This document shows, one piece after another, positions 1 through 8,098 of a stretch of DNA of 64,000 nt. This DNA comes from CAVRZR01 sp964354215 (GTDB taxonomy: Bacteria > Actinomycetota > Coriobacteriia > Anaerosomatales > CAVRZR01), in contig CAYGYT010000001.1 of assembly GCA_964354215.1 (NCBI GenBank), positions 62,001-126,000 of the forward strand, written 5' to 3'. The notes under the pieces were generated by a model. The model was not told the DNA's origin. It ran no database searches and worked only from the letters and a program-made list of their open reading frames with translations. A program made the position numbers and the translations under genes. Each line of letters begins with the position of its first letter. The stretch's first letter is position 1.

Positions 1-618
1 CAACCCGTCGTCCACAACACGCTGGGCAAGTCGGAGTCGGGCGTTCTCGTCCGGAACCGACAGTACCGCTCGGGCGTGGCCGGCGCTCATCTTCCCTTGA
101 TACACAAGATCCTGGACTTCTTCCGGGAGGTCGAGCAGGCGGAGAGCGTTCGTTATGGCGGACCGGGACTTGGAGACCTTGTCTGCGAGCTCAGCTTGGG
201 TCATCTGGTGCTCTGCAAGGAGCCGCCTGTACCCGCGAGCCTCTTCTATCGCATTCAGGTCCTCGCGTTGCAGATTCTCGATGAGCGCCAGTTCCAGCGC
301 TTCGACCTCGGTCGTCGTGAGGACGCGAACTGGAACCTTGTCGAGGGCTGCGACCCGAGCGGCTCTCCATCGGCGCTCGCCGGCGATGATCTGATAGCCG
401 TCGCCTAGCGGTCGAACGATAATCGGCTGCAGCACACCCACCTTGCGAATCGAGTCGGCGAGCTCGGCGATCGCCTCTTCGTGCATGTCGGTTCGCGGCT
501 GCAATGGATTCGGGGACATCATGTCAAGCGCCAGTTCCATGGGTTCGCCGGTCTGCGATTCCTGTGCTGCGTTCGGGATGAGCGCCGAAAGCCCGCGCCC
601 GAGGCCTCGCTTAGACAC
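1..618 (-). CDS. parB: Chromosome partitioning protein ParB (C-terminus beyond window)
   Basis: ParB binds parS sites near the origin, spreads as a CTP-dependent clamp and works with ParA to segregate chromosomes. I translated the minus strand from a GTG at 618 and it stays open to base 1, giving 206 residues. The start KRGLGRGLSALI is typical of ParB N-termini. The CTP-binding GERRWRAA box lies near residues 80-87, followed by the ENLQRED helix and a helix-turn-helix with SKSRSAITNALR near 149-160. The start codon overlaps the end of parA by 8 bp, so the two are translationally coupled. The dimerisation domain is cut off by the window edge. The cognate parS sites lie about 1.6 kb away. Family assignment is firm. 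Confidence 0.96.
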   Translation of the reverse strand, partial: MSKRGLGRGLSALIPNAAQESQTGEPMELALDMMSPNPLQPRTDMHEEAIAELADSIRKVGVLQPIIVRPLGDGYQIIAGERRWRAARVAALDKVPVRVLTTTEVEALELALIENLQREDLNAIEEARGYRRLLAEHQMTQAELADKVSKSRSAITNALRLLDLPEEVQDLVYQGKMSAGHARAVLSVPDENARLRLAQRVVDDGL

Positions 619-1402
619 GATCGATCACTTCCTTCGAGAGCCGCTTGTAGGCGTCCGCTCCCTTGCCTGACGGGTCGTAGAGTGTTACCGGTTGGCCGAA
701 GCTCGGCGCCTCCGAGAGACGGACTGTCCGGGGAATCAGCGTCTTGAAGACCTTCTCCCCAAAGAAGTCCCGCACCTCTTCGACTACTTGCTGAGCCAAG
801 CGAGTGCGAGAATCGTACATCGTCATGACGACGCCGAAGACTTCGAGATCCGGATTCAGGTGGGTCTTGACCAACCTGACGCTATCGAGAAGCTTCGACA
901 GTCCCTCCAGGGCATAGTACTCGCACTGGATTGGAATCAAGAGACTATCCGCCGCGGTGAGAGCATTCACGGTCAGCAGGCCAAGAGAGGGAGGGCAGTC
1001 GATGATGACGATGTCGAACTCCCCGACGACTGGTTCGAGGATGGACTTGAGTCGGCTTTCGCGACTGAAAGCTGAGACTAGCTCGATTTCGGCGCCGGCG
1101 AGCTGAATCGTGGCCGGAACCACGAAGACCCCTTCGATCTGCACTGGCTCGATGATCGTTTCCAGACCGATCTCGCCAAGCAGCGCGTTGTAGACGCAGA
1201 GCTCGCGCTGGTTCTTGTTCAATCCGAATCCGGATGTGGCGTTGCCCTGCGGGTCAAGATCGACAAGCAGCACGCGCTGTTCGAGCTCGCCAAGGCCGGC
1301 TGCGAGGTTAACGGCAGTGGTGCTCTTGCCAACCCCGCCCTTCTGATTCACGACCGCCATAACCAGGGGCGGGCCGTGCTCTGTCTCCGAATGGATGCTC
1401 AT
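611..1402 (-). CDS. parA: Chromosome partitioning ATPase ParA/Soj
   Basis: ParA-type deviant Walker ATPase that forms the nucleoid gradient used by ParB-parS complexes and, in Gram-positives, can modulate DnaA. The Walker A motif KGGVGKST follows closely after the start, then the ParA motifs DLDPQGNATSG and IIDCPPSLG. I chose the ATG at 1402 (263 aa) rather than the GTG at 1417, because that GTG sits inside the ribosome binding site GGAGGGG, which lies seven bases before the ATG. It overlaps parB by 8 bp. A promoter with a perfect TATAAT lies just upstream, so parAB can be transcribed separately from rsmG. Confidence 0.97.
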   Translation of the reverse strand: MSIHSETEHGPPLVMAVVNQKGGVGKSTTAVNLAAGLGELEQRVLLVDLDPQGNATSGFGLNKNQRELCVYNALLGEIGLETIIEPVQIEGVFVVPATIQLAGAEIELVSAFSRESRLKSILEPVVGEFDIVIIDCPPSLGLLTVNALTAADSLLIPIQCEYYALEGLSKLLDSVRLVKTHLNPDLEVFGVVMTMYDSRTRLAQQVVEEVRDFFGEKVFKTLIPRTVRLSEAPSFGQPVTLYDPSGKGADAYKRLSKEVIDRV

Positions 1403-1438
1403 CCAGTACCCCTCCACATTCTAGGACGGCGAGGTCGC

Positions 1439-1467
1439 ATTATACGCGAGCTACCCGAACGCACAAA
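1439..1467 (-). promoter_or_regulatory. Predicted sigma-A promoter of parAB
   Basis: On the minus strand a perfect -10 hexamer TATAAT (1444-1439) is preceded by TTTGTG (1467-1462) at a spacing of 17. Transcription would begin near 1432, about 30 bases before the parA ATG at 1402. The -35 matches the consensus only partly. Confidence 0.55.
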
Positions 1468-1470
1468 CCC

Positions 1471-2193
1471 TCACGCCAAAGGTGCACGCTGCGCCTTACC
1501 CGGCTGTCGCGGAAGAACCACCCGGGACTCGCCCGTGCGACGATACTCGATGATGGACCGGCGCTGCCCGCTCGGCAGCTCGAAATCCCGACGCTCGGTC
1601 AGCTCCATCCCTACCAGTCGCCCAGCGGAGGTTCCTCGCTGCACTTCCTCTCCAGAGAGGCGGCCCTTCATGGCAACCAGCACACCGCCGCTCTCAAGAA
1701 GGGGTGCCGCCAATTCGACAAGCGAAGGCAGCGAGGTCAGAGCCCGGGCCGTCACAACGGCGAACGCGCGCGGCCTCTCGGCAGCAAGCGATTCCGTCCT
1801 GAGGTGGGCAACCAGCAGCGGCGCGTAGCCTTGTAGCAGATCGACGACGCCACGAAGGAACTCCGCCTTCTTGCCGACCGATTCCACCAGCGTCGTCGTC
1901 CTCCCGACCACGAGAGCCAGCGGAATCCCCGGGTATCCGGCACCACTTCCAAGGTCCGCGAGCTCGCCTCCCGGAGCCGCAAGCACCTCCGGCACTGCCA
2001 TGAGTGAATCGACTACGTGGAGCTCCACGGCGTCGGCCAGGTTCCTCACGGCGGTCAGGTTGAACGCTTCATTCGCCTCCAGCACCGCTTCGAGGTGCAG
2101 CACAAGTGCCTCTTGCCCCTGCTGCGATACCTGGACGCCGGCGTTCTGTAGAGAGGTCTGCAGAAGCAGCGCAGCGGAACCCTCATGTTTCAC
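1471..2193 (-). CDS. rsmG: 16S rRNA (guanine527-N7)-methyltransferase RsmG
   Basis: RsmG (GidB) methylates N7 of G527 in 16S rRNA using S-adenosylmethionine; loss of it gives low-level streptomycin resistance in several bacteria. The 240-residue protein has the SAM-binding loop DLGSGAGYPGIPLAL near residues 81-95 and ends in a basic tail. The start is a GTG at 2193, six bases after a GGGAGG ribosome binding site. That GTG is part of the central CACGTG of a parS site, so the partition element and the translation start occupy the same bases. It sits between parA and jag, a common neighbourhood in origin-proximal gene clusters. Confidence 0.95.
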   Translation of the reverse strand: MKHEGSAALLLQTSLQNAGVQVSQQGQEALVLHLEAVLEANEAFNLTAVRNLADAVELHVVDSLMAVPEVLAAPGGELADLGSGAGYPGIPLALVVGRTTTLVESVGKKAEFLRGVVDLLQGYAPLLVAHLRTESLAAERPRAFAVVTARALTSLPSLVELAAPLLESGGVLVAMKGRLSGEEVQRGTSAGRLVGMELTERRDFELPSGQRRSIIEYRRTGESRVVLPRQPGKAQRAPLA

Positions 2194-2201
2194 GTGAAAC
2201 C
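2186..2201. promoter_or_regulatory. parS site 1 (ParB binding site)
   Basis: A 16-mer matches the bacterial parS consensus TGTTTCACGTGAAACA at 15 of 16 positions, with only the last base differing. The 14-bp core GTTTCACGTGAAAC is a perfect palindrome. It spans the rsmG GTG start codon at 2193-2191. The downstream parB gene supports the assignment. Confidence 0.93.
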
Positions 2202-2221
2202 TCCCGCAGTCATTCTACCAA

Positions 2222-2237
2222 GGTTTCACGTGAAACA
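2222..2237. promoter_or_regulatory. parS site 2 (ParB binding site)
   Basis: A second copy of the parS 16-mer, matching TGTTTCACGTGAAACA at 15 of 16 positions (first base differs). It lies 36 bp from site 1, measured between matching positions, on nearly the same DNA face. It falls in the 289-bp rsmG-jag spacer, which holds no credible gene; I see nothing else clear in bases 2238-2482. Confidence 0.93.
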
Positions 2238-2482
2238 TCTGGGGATGCGCCCTGGGGTCGGGGGCAGCTGTCGGATGGCGCCCTGGCCTGGCCGGATCTC
2301 TCCATGGCCGGGTCGGAGCCCTTGCCGACTCACCCCGCTTCCGGCGTTCGCGCCGGAATCTCGTGGCCCACAAGCCTCAGGCAGTGGTTCCGGGTTTGCG
2401 GGCGCGCTCGCCCCAGGCTGCGCGGTCATTCGAACGTCTAGCCTGGGTTCGCCGGGGGCCACTGTCTGCGGCACATAGGCCG

Positions 2483-3244
2483 TTACTTCGGCCCAACGAC
2501 TACCTGCCGGTACGGCTCTTCGCCTTCGCTGTAGGTCGTGACGCGCCGATCGTCTCTCAGAGCCACATGTACCAGGCGTCGCTCGTAGGCGGTCATCGGG
2601 CGGAGCTTCACCGGCACTCCTTGCCGCGCGACGCGGTCGGCGGTTCTGCGCGCCACATCCTCGAGCTTCTCTCGCCGCCGGTGTCTATAGCCCTCAACAT
2701 CGACAACGACGGGGTAGCGGAATCCAAGACGCCGATTGGTGATCGCTGAGACGAGGGCTTGGAGCGCATCCAGCGTCCTACCGTGCCTGCCGATAAGCGC
2801 AGCACAGTCGCCGCCCACGATATCGAGGATGATCTCGCCTTCGTCCCCCTCGTACTCTTCGATTGTCGCGGTGATACCGAACGCCGGCAGGATCTCCTGG
2901 ATGACCGTGACCGCTTGGTCGGCCACACGATCGAGCTCCTCGTCGGAAAGGTCCGGCGTTTCCCCTCTGTCGTCGAGTCGCTCGACGCCACCTTCAGGCT
3001 CGTCATCGGCGACCTCGAGCAGGTCGCGGGCCACCTGCCGCGCGCCTTCGATCTCGCGGAGGTACTCGTCCTTGATCCAGACGCGCACCTTTGCGGATCG
3101 CTCGCCACCCATGCCGAACAGCTTGCGGCCGGGCTCTTCGAGCACCTCATACGAGACTGCGTCCTGTTGGACGCCGAGCTCGTCAAGCGCGACGTCGATC
3201 GCCTCGGCGACGGTCGGTCCCTCGGTCGTCGTTTCTCGTTCCAT
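2483..3244 (-). CDS. jag: RNA-binding protein Jag/KhpB (Jag_N, KH and R3H domains)
   Basis: Jag (KhpB, SpoIIIJ-associated) is a cytosolic RNA-binding protein linked to cell elongation and division control; it is almost always encoded after yidC. The 253-residue protein opens with a Jag_N domain (residues 1-50, TVAEAIDVALDELGV), has an acidic linker, then a KH fold with the loop IGRHGRTLDALQ, and an R3H domain with the RxxxH signature RRLVH near the C-terminus. The ATG at 3244 follows a GGGAGAG ribosome binding site and lies 3 bp after the yidC stop, so it is co-transcribed from the rpmH promoter. Confidence 0.94.
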   Translation of the reverse strand: MERETTTEGPTVAEAIDVALDELGVQQDAVSYEVLEEPGRKLFGMGGERSAKVRVWIKDEYLREIEGARQVARDLLEVADDEPEGGVERLDDRGETPDLSDEELDRVADQAVTVIQEILPAFGITATIEEYEGDEGEIILDIVGGDCAALIGRHGRTLDALQALVSAITNRRLGFRYPVVVDVEGYRHRRREKLEDVARRTADRVARQGVPVKLRPMTAYERRLVHVALRDDRRVTTYSEGEEPYRQVVVGPK

Positions 3245-3247
3245 CTT

Positions 3248-3955
3248 TCACTCTCCCTGCGCCTGTTCGCGCGAATACGACTTGATGAGGATCTGCTGCT
3301 GGGCGACCTGCCACGCGCTTGAGGTCACCCAGTAGAGAAGAACCCCGGCGGGGCTTATCCAGCCGAACCAGAGCATCATGATCGCCATGTACAGACCAAT
3401 CATCTTCTGCTGTTTGTCTCCCGGCATGAGCTGCTGCGGCAGCCACACGCTGAGCGCGAATAGAAGGGCCAGGACCACGTAGGGAAGAGCCACGAGAAGC
3501 CCCTCCTTGCTGAACATCCACTGCGGGGACTTGGTAATATCTGGGAGGATGAACAAGAAGTCCTTCGATGCCTCAGGATGCGCCGCAAGGTAGAGAGGCA
3601 GGCTGGGTGGCTTCTTGCCCGCAAGCACCTGGAAGAGCGCGATGAACACGGGCATCTGCAGTATCAAGGGCAGGCACCCACCGAATGGGTTGACCTTGTT
3701 CTCCTGATAGAACTTGAGCGTTTCTTCCTGAAGCTTCTGCTTGTCATCCTTGTGCTTCTTCTGCAGCTCCTTGATCTTGGGCTGGATGCGCTGCATCTCG
3801 TACATGGACTTGGTTTGCTTGATGGTGAGCGGCATCAGAATGATCCGCATGACTATAGTCAGCAGGATAATCGCGAGGCCATAGTCGCCAACGACGCTAT
3901 AGAGATAGTTGAGTGACTGAAGGATGAAATCCTTGATAGCGACCCAGACGGACAC
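3248..3955 (-). CDS. yidC: Membrane protein insertase YidC/Oxa1
   Basis: YidC inserts membrane proteins alone or with SecYEG. This is the short Gram-positive form (235 aa) without the large periplasmic domain of proteobacterial YidC and without a recognisable lipobox. The hydrophilic groove arginine appears in the first conserved membrane helix (LTIVMRIILMPL), followed by a charged cytoplasmic hairpin rich in Lys and Gln, then the NPFGGCLPLILQMPVF signature and further membrane helices. It lies between yidD and jag in the conserved rpmH-rnpA-yidD-yidC-jag cluster. Confidence 0.96.
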   Translation of the reverse strand: MSVWVAIKDFILQSLNYLYSVVGDYGLAIILLTIVMRIILMPLTIKQTKSMYEMQRIQPKIKELQKKHKDDKQKLQEETLKFYQENKVNPFGGCLPLILQMPVFIALFQVLAGKKPPSLPLYLAAHPEASKDFLFILPDITKSPQWMFSKEGLLVALPYVVLALLFALSVWLPQQLMPGDKQQKMIGLYMAIMMLWFGWISPAGVLLYWVTSSAWQVAQQQILIKSYSREQAQGE

Positions 3956-3995
3956 AGGACACGACCTCCTCGCGGTTGCGCAGTACTAGCGCACT

Positions 3996-4232
3996 TCAGG
4001 GCACGGGGTCGTGCCCACCGGGATTCCAGGGGTGACAGCGCGCGATGCGCCTGACGGCAAGCCAGCCGCCCCGCAGCACGCCATAGCGTTCGACTGATGT
4101 TACAGCATACGTGGAGCACGTCGGTGTGAACCGGCACGTAGGCGGGAATGCCGGCGAGATGAACTTCTGATACCCGCGTATCGCGAGTATGAGTGCCCGC
4201 CGGGGAACCCTTGCGAGACTCGTCGCGTTCAC
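3996..4232 (-). CDS. yidD: Membrane protein insertion efficiency factor YidD
   Basis: YidD is a small membrane-associated protein that assists YidC-dependent insertion. The 78-residue product contains the family core IRGYQKFISP, the cysteine pattern PTCRFTPTCSTYA and the end RCHPWNPGG. An open frame continues far upstream, but the true start is the GTG at 4232, which overlaps the rnpA stop codon as GTGA. That translational coupling between rnpA and yidD is common. Confidence 0.94.
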   Translation of the reverse strand: MNATSLARVPRRALILAIRGYQKFISPAFPPTCRFTPTCSTYAVTSVERYGVLRGGWLAVRRIARCHPWNPGGHDPVP

Positions 4233-4585
4233 AGGACCTGTGCCCTTCGCAAGACCGACTGCAGCGCCGCGTCGATCTCGCTCGGTCTGGCCGTGACGAC
4301 GCCCACGCGAGCGACGAGCGCGACGTCGAAGGTCCGCCACGGCCCATTCGCGCGACGAGCGGCCTCCCGGAGCACTCGTCTCGCCCGGTTGCGCGCGACC
4401 GCTCCGCCCATCCGCCTGCCGGCGACGAAGCACACCCGTCCGTCGGCGGAACTCGGGGGAGCAGGGGCGACCAGCAGCATCATGAGCGGGTGAGAAACCT
4501 TCTTGCCGCTCCGGAACATCGCGTCGATCTCGCGCGACGATCGGATTGTCTGCACTGCCGCCTCCGCACGGGCAGGGCGGGCCAC
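4229..4585 (-). CDS. rnpA: Ribonuclease P protein component RnpA
   Basis: RnpA is the protein subunit of RNase P, which matures the 5' ends of tRNAs together with the rnpB RNA. The 118-residue protein has the family motif ARNRARRVLREAAR, the basic helix that contacts RNA, in the middle of the chain, and a typical FRSGKKVSHPL segment near residues 24-34. The GTG start at 4585 overlaps the last base of the rpmH stop codon, and the stop overlaps the yidD start. No rnpB candidate was recognised in this window. Confidence 0.94.
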   Translation of the reverse strand: MARPARAEAAVQTIRSSREIDAMFRSGKKVSHPLMMLLVAPAPPSSADGRVCFVAGRRMGGAVARNRARRVLREAARRANGPWRTFDVALVARVGVVTARPSEIDAALQSVLRRAQVL

Positions 4586-4722
4586 TACGCGCTGAGGCGT
4601 GCACGCCCCTTGCGACGGCGAGCGGCCAGAATCGCGCGGCCGCCTCGAGTAGACATGCGTGCACGGAAGCCATGCGTCTTGGCGCGCTTCCGGGTGTTAG
4701 GCTGGTACGTCCTCTTACTCAC
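4585..4722 (-). CDS. rpmH: 50S ribosomal protein L34
   Basis: The 45-residue product begins VSKRTYQPNTRKRAKTHGF and continues with the L34 signature of a basic helix (STRGGRAILAARRRKGR), ending LSA. It is complete and of normal family length. The GTG start at 4722 is preceded by a strong GGAGG ribosome binding site six bases away. Its stop codon TAG shares a base with the rnpA GTG. It is the first gene of the minus-strand operon running away from oriC, and a near-perfect promoter lies 48-77 bp upstream. Confidence 0.97.
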   Translation of the reverse strand: MSKRTYQPNTRKRAKTHGFRARMSTRGGRAILAARRRKGRARLSA

Positions 4723-4769
4723 GGTTCCTCCGATCGGCTCTCCGGGGGCTCCGGGAGCAAAGCCCGACG

Positions 4770-4799
4770 ATTATACAGACGCCTTTTCCGCAGTGTCAA
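4770..4799 (-). promoter_or_regulatory. Consensus sigma-A promoter of the rpmH-rnpA-yidD-yidC-jag operon
   Basis: On the minus strand both hexamers match the consensus exactly: TTGACA (4799-4794) and TATAAT (4775-4770), with an 18-bp spacer. Transcription would start near 4763, giving a leader of about 40 nt before the rpmH GTG. Such a strong promoter suits a ribosomal-protein and secretion operon next to the origin. Confidence 0.85.
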
Positions 4800-5437
4800 C
4801 GAGTGGTCGGCGTATCTCGCCACGAGCTGGTCTTCGAGCGGCCCACTCTTCTCACAGCTCAGGGGCTTGCTCGCGACAGACACGATTTCGGCTCGCAATC
4901 TGTGGACAGTGTGGAAAAAGCAGGTCTTGACGCTCCCGCGGCCTGTGGATAACCCGCTTCGAGGAATTGTCCTTCGCTTCCGCGCTTTGCTAGACTCAGC
5001 CCTGTTCTCCTAGCTGCTCGGACTGCTCGCATCACCTTGAGAAACGCCGCTCGTCGCCAATAAGGTTCCGCTCATCTCCCAGCCGCCGCCACGACGGATG
5101 GGATTGTCCACAGGCCTGAGTTGTCGCGCGTTCGCGCGGCGCCACCCTCTGCAAGCGCTTTCCACAGGGTCTCGCTTCCGGAGGGGTGTTTTCCACCGAT
5201 TCTCGCGCTGTCTCCGGTGGCTGAACGTGCCTGTGCTGCGGCGTTCGCTCTGTTGATTGCCCTTGGGCACACCGCCTGTCCACAGATGTGGAAAGCACTG
5301 TGGACAACAGCGGAAACCCGAGGTGAGGCAGGGATTCGCGCCTTCTGCTGCCCCTTCCGCGGAGCGAGAAGGCGCCCGCCAGAGCGGGGCCTCGTCACGA
5401 CGATATCGCCGAAGCGTGTGAGGGCCTACGAAGAATA
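4800..5437. other. oriC: Chromosomal replication origin oriC with DnaA boxes
   Basis: This roughly 640 bp between rpmH and the gene before dnaA has no convincing ORF but is full of DnaA-box-like 9-mers. Forward copies are TTGTCCACA (5104-5112), CTTTCCACA (5158-5166) and CTGTCCACA (5276-5284). Reverse copies are TGTGGACAG (4901-4909), TGTGGAAAA (4910-4918), TGTGGATAA (4944-4952, perfect), TGTGGAAAG (5287-5295) and TGTGGACAA (5299-5307). The left group all point one way, and the right group is mixed around 5276-5307. I could not find an AT-rich unwinding element, so its position is open. Position between rpmH and dnaA matches the usual oriC location. Confidence 0.85.
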
Positions 5438-6436
5438 GTGGGGGTTTTGAAACCTTTCTTCTCTGAAGAGCGTGTGCCACGGACACGGCTCGCGGAGCGA
5501 GCGGGATCCGGCTCCGGTCGTGCCGGGCCCGGCGTCCTGCCTTGCGCGTCGACCGCCGGGCCGGCTTTGGTGCGCAACATCCTCTCACCAACGGAGTCGG
5601 CCCGCATCGCGGTCTACGACGCCGTCGGCAGCGCCCCGCGTGTCGAGGAGGTCGCTCCCGTCGAGACGGGGGAGTACATCTCGCTTCTGGCTACCCGCAC
5701 GTACGAAATGGCCCGCGCCATGGGCGGCCGAGTGCCGTTCTCGGTCATCAACGAGGTCGCGGAGAACTACATCCACGCGGACTTCCGATCGCCGGTCGTC
5801 ACCATCCTCGACTCCGGCAACACTATCCGCTTCTCCGACCAAGGTCCCGGCATACACGACAAGATCAGGGCGGTCGAGCCGGGCTACACGACCGCCTCGG
5901 CAAACATGAAGCGCTACATCCGGGGCGTTGGCTCCGGCCTCCCGCTCGTGCGCGAGTGCCTCTCCTTCACGGGCGGGACCGTACAGATAGAGGACAACCT
6001 CGGCTCGGGCGCAGTTGTTACCGTCAGCGCAGGGAGCGCCGCGGACGCGGCAGCGCCCCACGCCTCGTCGTTGCCCGCGAAGGGCTCCGGTGAGTCGACA
6101 GAGTCCCGCGCGGCATCTCTGCCGACGCAGGCGTCTTCGCCGCCCGCGCCAGAGCAAGACACCGCCTTCCGTCTTCAGCCAGCCTCCTATCCGGGTCCGG
6201 ATGGGGCGTCTCGGCTCACGAACAGACAGAAACGGGTCCTTGCCCTGGTGATGGAAGCCGGCTACGCGGGACCGTCTCTCGTAGCTCGGGAACTCGCGAT
6301 CGGGCTGTCAACCGCCTATCGAGACCTGGCTCACTTGGAGACGCTCGGTCTGATCTCGTCCGATGAATCTGGCAAGCGGGCACTTACTCCGGAAGGGTCT
6401 CAGTTCTTGGAGAGCCTTCTCCATCCAGGGAGATAG
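5438..6436 (+). CDS. GHKL-type ATPase with C-terminal winged-helix domain, adjacent to oriC/dnaA
   Basis: The protein has a GHKL (HATPase_c) fold in residues 75-197: the N-box VINEVAENYIHADF (103-116), the G1 box SDQGPG (133-138) and the G2 loop GVGSGLPLV (163-171). After a Pro/Ser/Ala-rich linker (200-255) comes a winged-helix domain (260-328) with a helix-turn-helix around ARELAIGLSTAYRDLAHLE. There is no histidine-kinase phosphoacceptor domain. It looks like an anti-sigma or regulator-type ATPase fused to a DNA-binding domain. It ends 36 bp before the dnaA start, so it may be co-transcribed with dnaA. The GTG at 5438 has a weak ribosome binding site, and the GC-rich first 44 residues may be untranslated; a GTG at 5570 is the alternative. 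The function is unknown. Confidence 0.75.
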   Translation: MGVLKPFFSEERVPRTRLAERAGSGSGRAGPGVLPCASTAGPALVRNILSPTESARIAVYDAVGSAPRVEEVAPVETGEYISLLATRTYEMARAMGGRVPFSVINEVAENYIHADFRSPVVTILDSGNTIRFSDQGPGIHDKIRAVEPGYTTASANMKRYIRGVGSGLPLVRECLSFTGGTVQIEDNLGSGAVVTVSAGSAADAAAPHASSLPAKGSGESTESRAASLPTQASSPPAPEQDTAFRLQPASYPGPDGASRLTNRQKRVLALVMEAGYAGPSLVARELAIGLSTAYRDLAHLETLGLISSDESGKRALTPEGSQFLESLLHPGR

Positions 6437-6472
6437 GCTCGCGTGCGCACTGACTCTGCTGAGGGGATTGAC

Positions 6473-7867
6473 ATGTCCGACGTGAACGTGATCTGGGACG
6501 GCGTCTTGGATGTCGTGCGCGGCGAGCTGACCACGCCCGTCTTCAAGACGTGGTTCGAGCACGCCCGCCCCGTCTCTCTCGACACCGATGGCGTGTTCGT
6601 CATCGGTGTGCAGAACGAGTTCGCGCGCGAGTGGTTCGAGTCGAGGTACTCGAGCCTCATCCGATCGGCGGTCAGCCAGGTCACCGGCGAGGGTATGGAT
6701 ATTCGCGTCGTCATCGACCGAGAGGCGGCGGAATCCGCCGTGTCATCCGTGTCGACATCCGACGTCGAGGTGGAGTCCATTGCCCGCGATCTCGAAGCGA
6801 ATGAGGAGAAGCGCCTGCAAGAGGCGTCAGCCGGCGACTTCGGCCCGAAGTACACGTTCGACACGTTCGTCACCGGGGAATCGAACCGCTTCGCGTGTAC
6901 CGCCGCCCTCGCCGTCGCTGAGGCACCGGGGCTTTCCTACAACCCGCTCTTCATCTACGGGGGGGCGGGGCTGGGGAAGACACACTTGCTTCAGGCGATC
7001 GGGCACTACGTTCGCAAGAACTACTCACACAAGAAGGTCGTGTACGTGTCTACGGAGCAGTTCACGAACGACTTCATCAACTCCATACGCGACCGAGACT
7101 CGAATCGCATCGACGGCTTCAGGCAGCGCTACCGGAACTCCGACGTCCTCCTCGTCGACGACGTTCAGTTCCTGAAGGGCAAGGAGGGTATCCAAGAGGA
7201 GTTCTTCCATACCTTCAACGCCCTGCAGCAGCACGGGAAGGCGGTCGTGCTGTCGTCCGACCGGCCTCCCAAAGACATCGCGACCCTCGAGGACCGGCTT
7301 CGGAGTCGCTTCTCGATGGGCCTCATTACCGACATCCAGCCGCCCGACCTCGAGACGCGCATCGCTATTCTTCGGCGTAAGGTTGATACCGAACGCCTGG
7401 TAGTCCCGGACGACGTGCTCGAGTACACCGCCGGGCGTGTGTCTTCGAACGTCAGAGAGCTCGAGGGGGCCCTTACTCGAATAGCCGCGTATGGATCACT
7501 GTCCCGGCATCCGGTCGATCTGGAGCTCGCCAAGACGGTGCTTCAGGACGCGTTCCCTGAGCGCTCGACCCGGCCGATCGCCGTGTCCACCATTCAACGA
7601 GAGGTCTGCAAGTACTATTCGATCAGCCACTCGGAACTCGTCGGGAGCAAGCGCTCCCAAAACATCGTCTATCCTCGGCAGATCGCCATGTACCTAGCCA
7701 GGGAACTCACTGACATGTCGCTACCAAAGATCGGGGATGAATTCGGTGGAAGGGACCACACCACCGTCATGCACGCGACCGCGAAAATCCAGAAGCTCAT
7801 GAATGCCCAGCGGGAGGTCTACAACCAGATACAATCCCTCACCAACACGATCCGGCAACAAACCTGA
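6473..7867 (+). CDS. dnaA: Chromosomal replication initiator DnaA
   Basis: DnaA binds DnaA boxes in oriC as an ATP-dependent filament and melts the origin. The 464-residue protein has all four domains: an N-terminal helicase-interaction domain, a short acidic linker, the AAA+ core with Walker A GGAGLGKTH and Walker B LLVDDVQFL, and the C-terminal helix-turn-helix with the signature GGRDHTTVMHA. I start it at the ATG at 6473, six bases after GAGGGG; an in-frame GTG at 6443 would add ten residues but has no ribosome binding site. It is followed by dnaN after a 231-bp spacer. Confidence 0.98.
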   Translation: MSDVNVIWDGVLDVVRGELTTPVFKTWFEHARPVSLDTDGVFVIGVQNEFAREWFESRYSSLIRSAVSQVTGEGMDIRVVIDREAAESAVSSVSTSDVEVESIARDLEANEEKRLQEASAGDFGPKYTFDTFVTGESNRFACTAALAVAEAPGLSYNPLFIYGGAGLGKTHLLQAIGHYVRKNYSHKKVVYVSTEQFTNDFINSIRDRDSNRIDGFRQRYRNSDVLLVDDVQFLKGKEGIQEEFFHTFNALQQHGKAVVLSSDRPPKDIATLEDRLRSRFSMGLITDIQPPDLETRIAILRRKVDTERLVVPDDVLEYTAGRVSSNVRELEGALTRIAAYGSLSRHPVDLELAKTVLQDAFPERSTRPIAVSTIQREVCKYYSISHSELVGSKRSQNIVYPRQIAMYLARELTDMSLPKIGDEFGGRDHTTVMHATAKIQKLMNAQREVYNQIQSLTNTIRQQT

Positions 7868-8098
7868 TGTCACTGCCTGTTGACAAGGGTGTTGGCAACA
7901 GGTGGTTCACCTGTGGGCCTGTTCGGCCACTTTGTGGGAAACGCCTCCGCGCTGTGGGTCCTGGGGATACTCTCGTGTCCTTCTCCACACGCAGCTCGAA
8001 CGGACACGCCCGCTGCCACCTGCGTTCTTGGTGACCTTCCACATGCGCACAGGACCTAGTACTGAGACGGATAGTCATAGATATGAAAGGAACACTAG
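7868..8098. other. dnaA-dnaN intergenic spacer
   Basis: This 231-bp spacer holds no gene. It contains one 9-mer with a single mismatch to the DnaA box (TTCTCCACA, 7981-7989) and a weaker TGTGGGAAA (7933-7941). Some bacteria have a second origin sub-region here, but the evidence is too thin to call one. It probably contains the dnaN promoter, which I could not identify. Confidence 0.4.
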
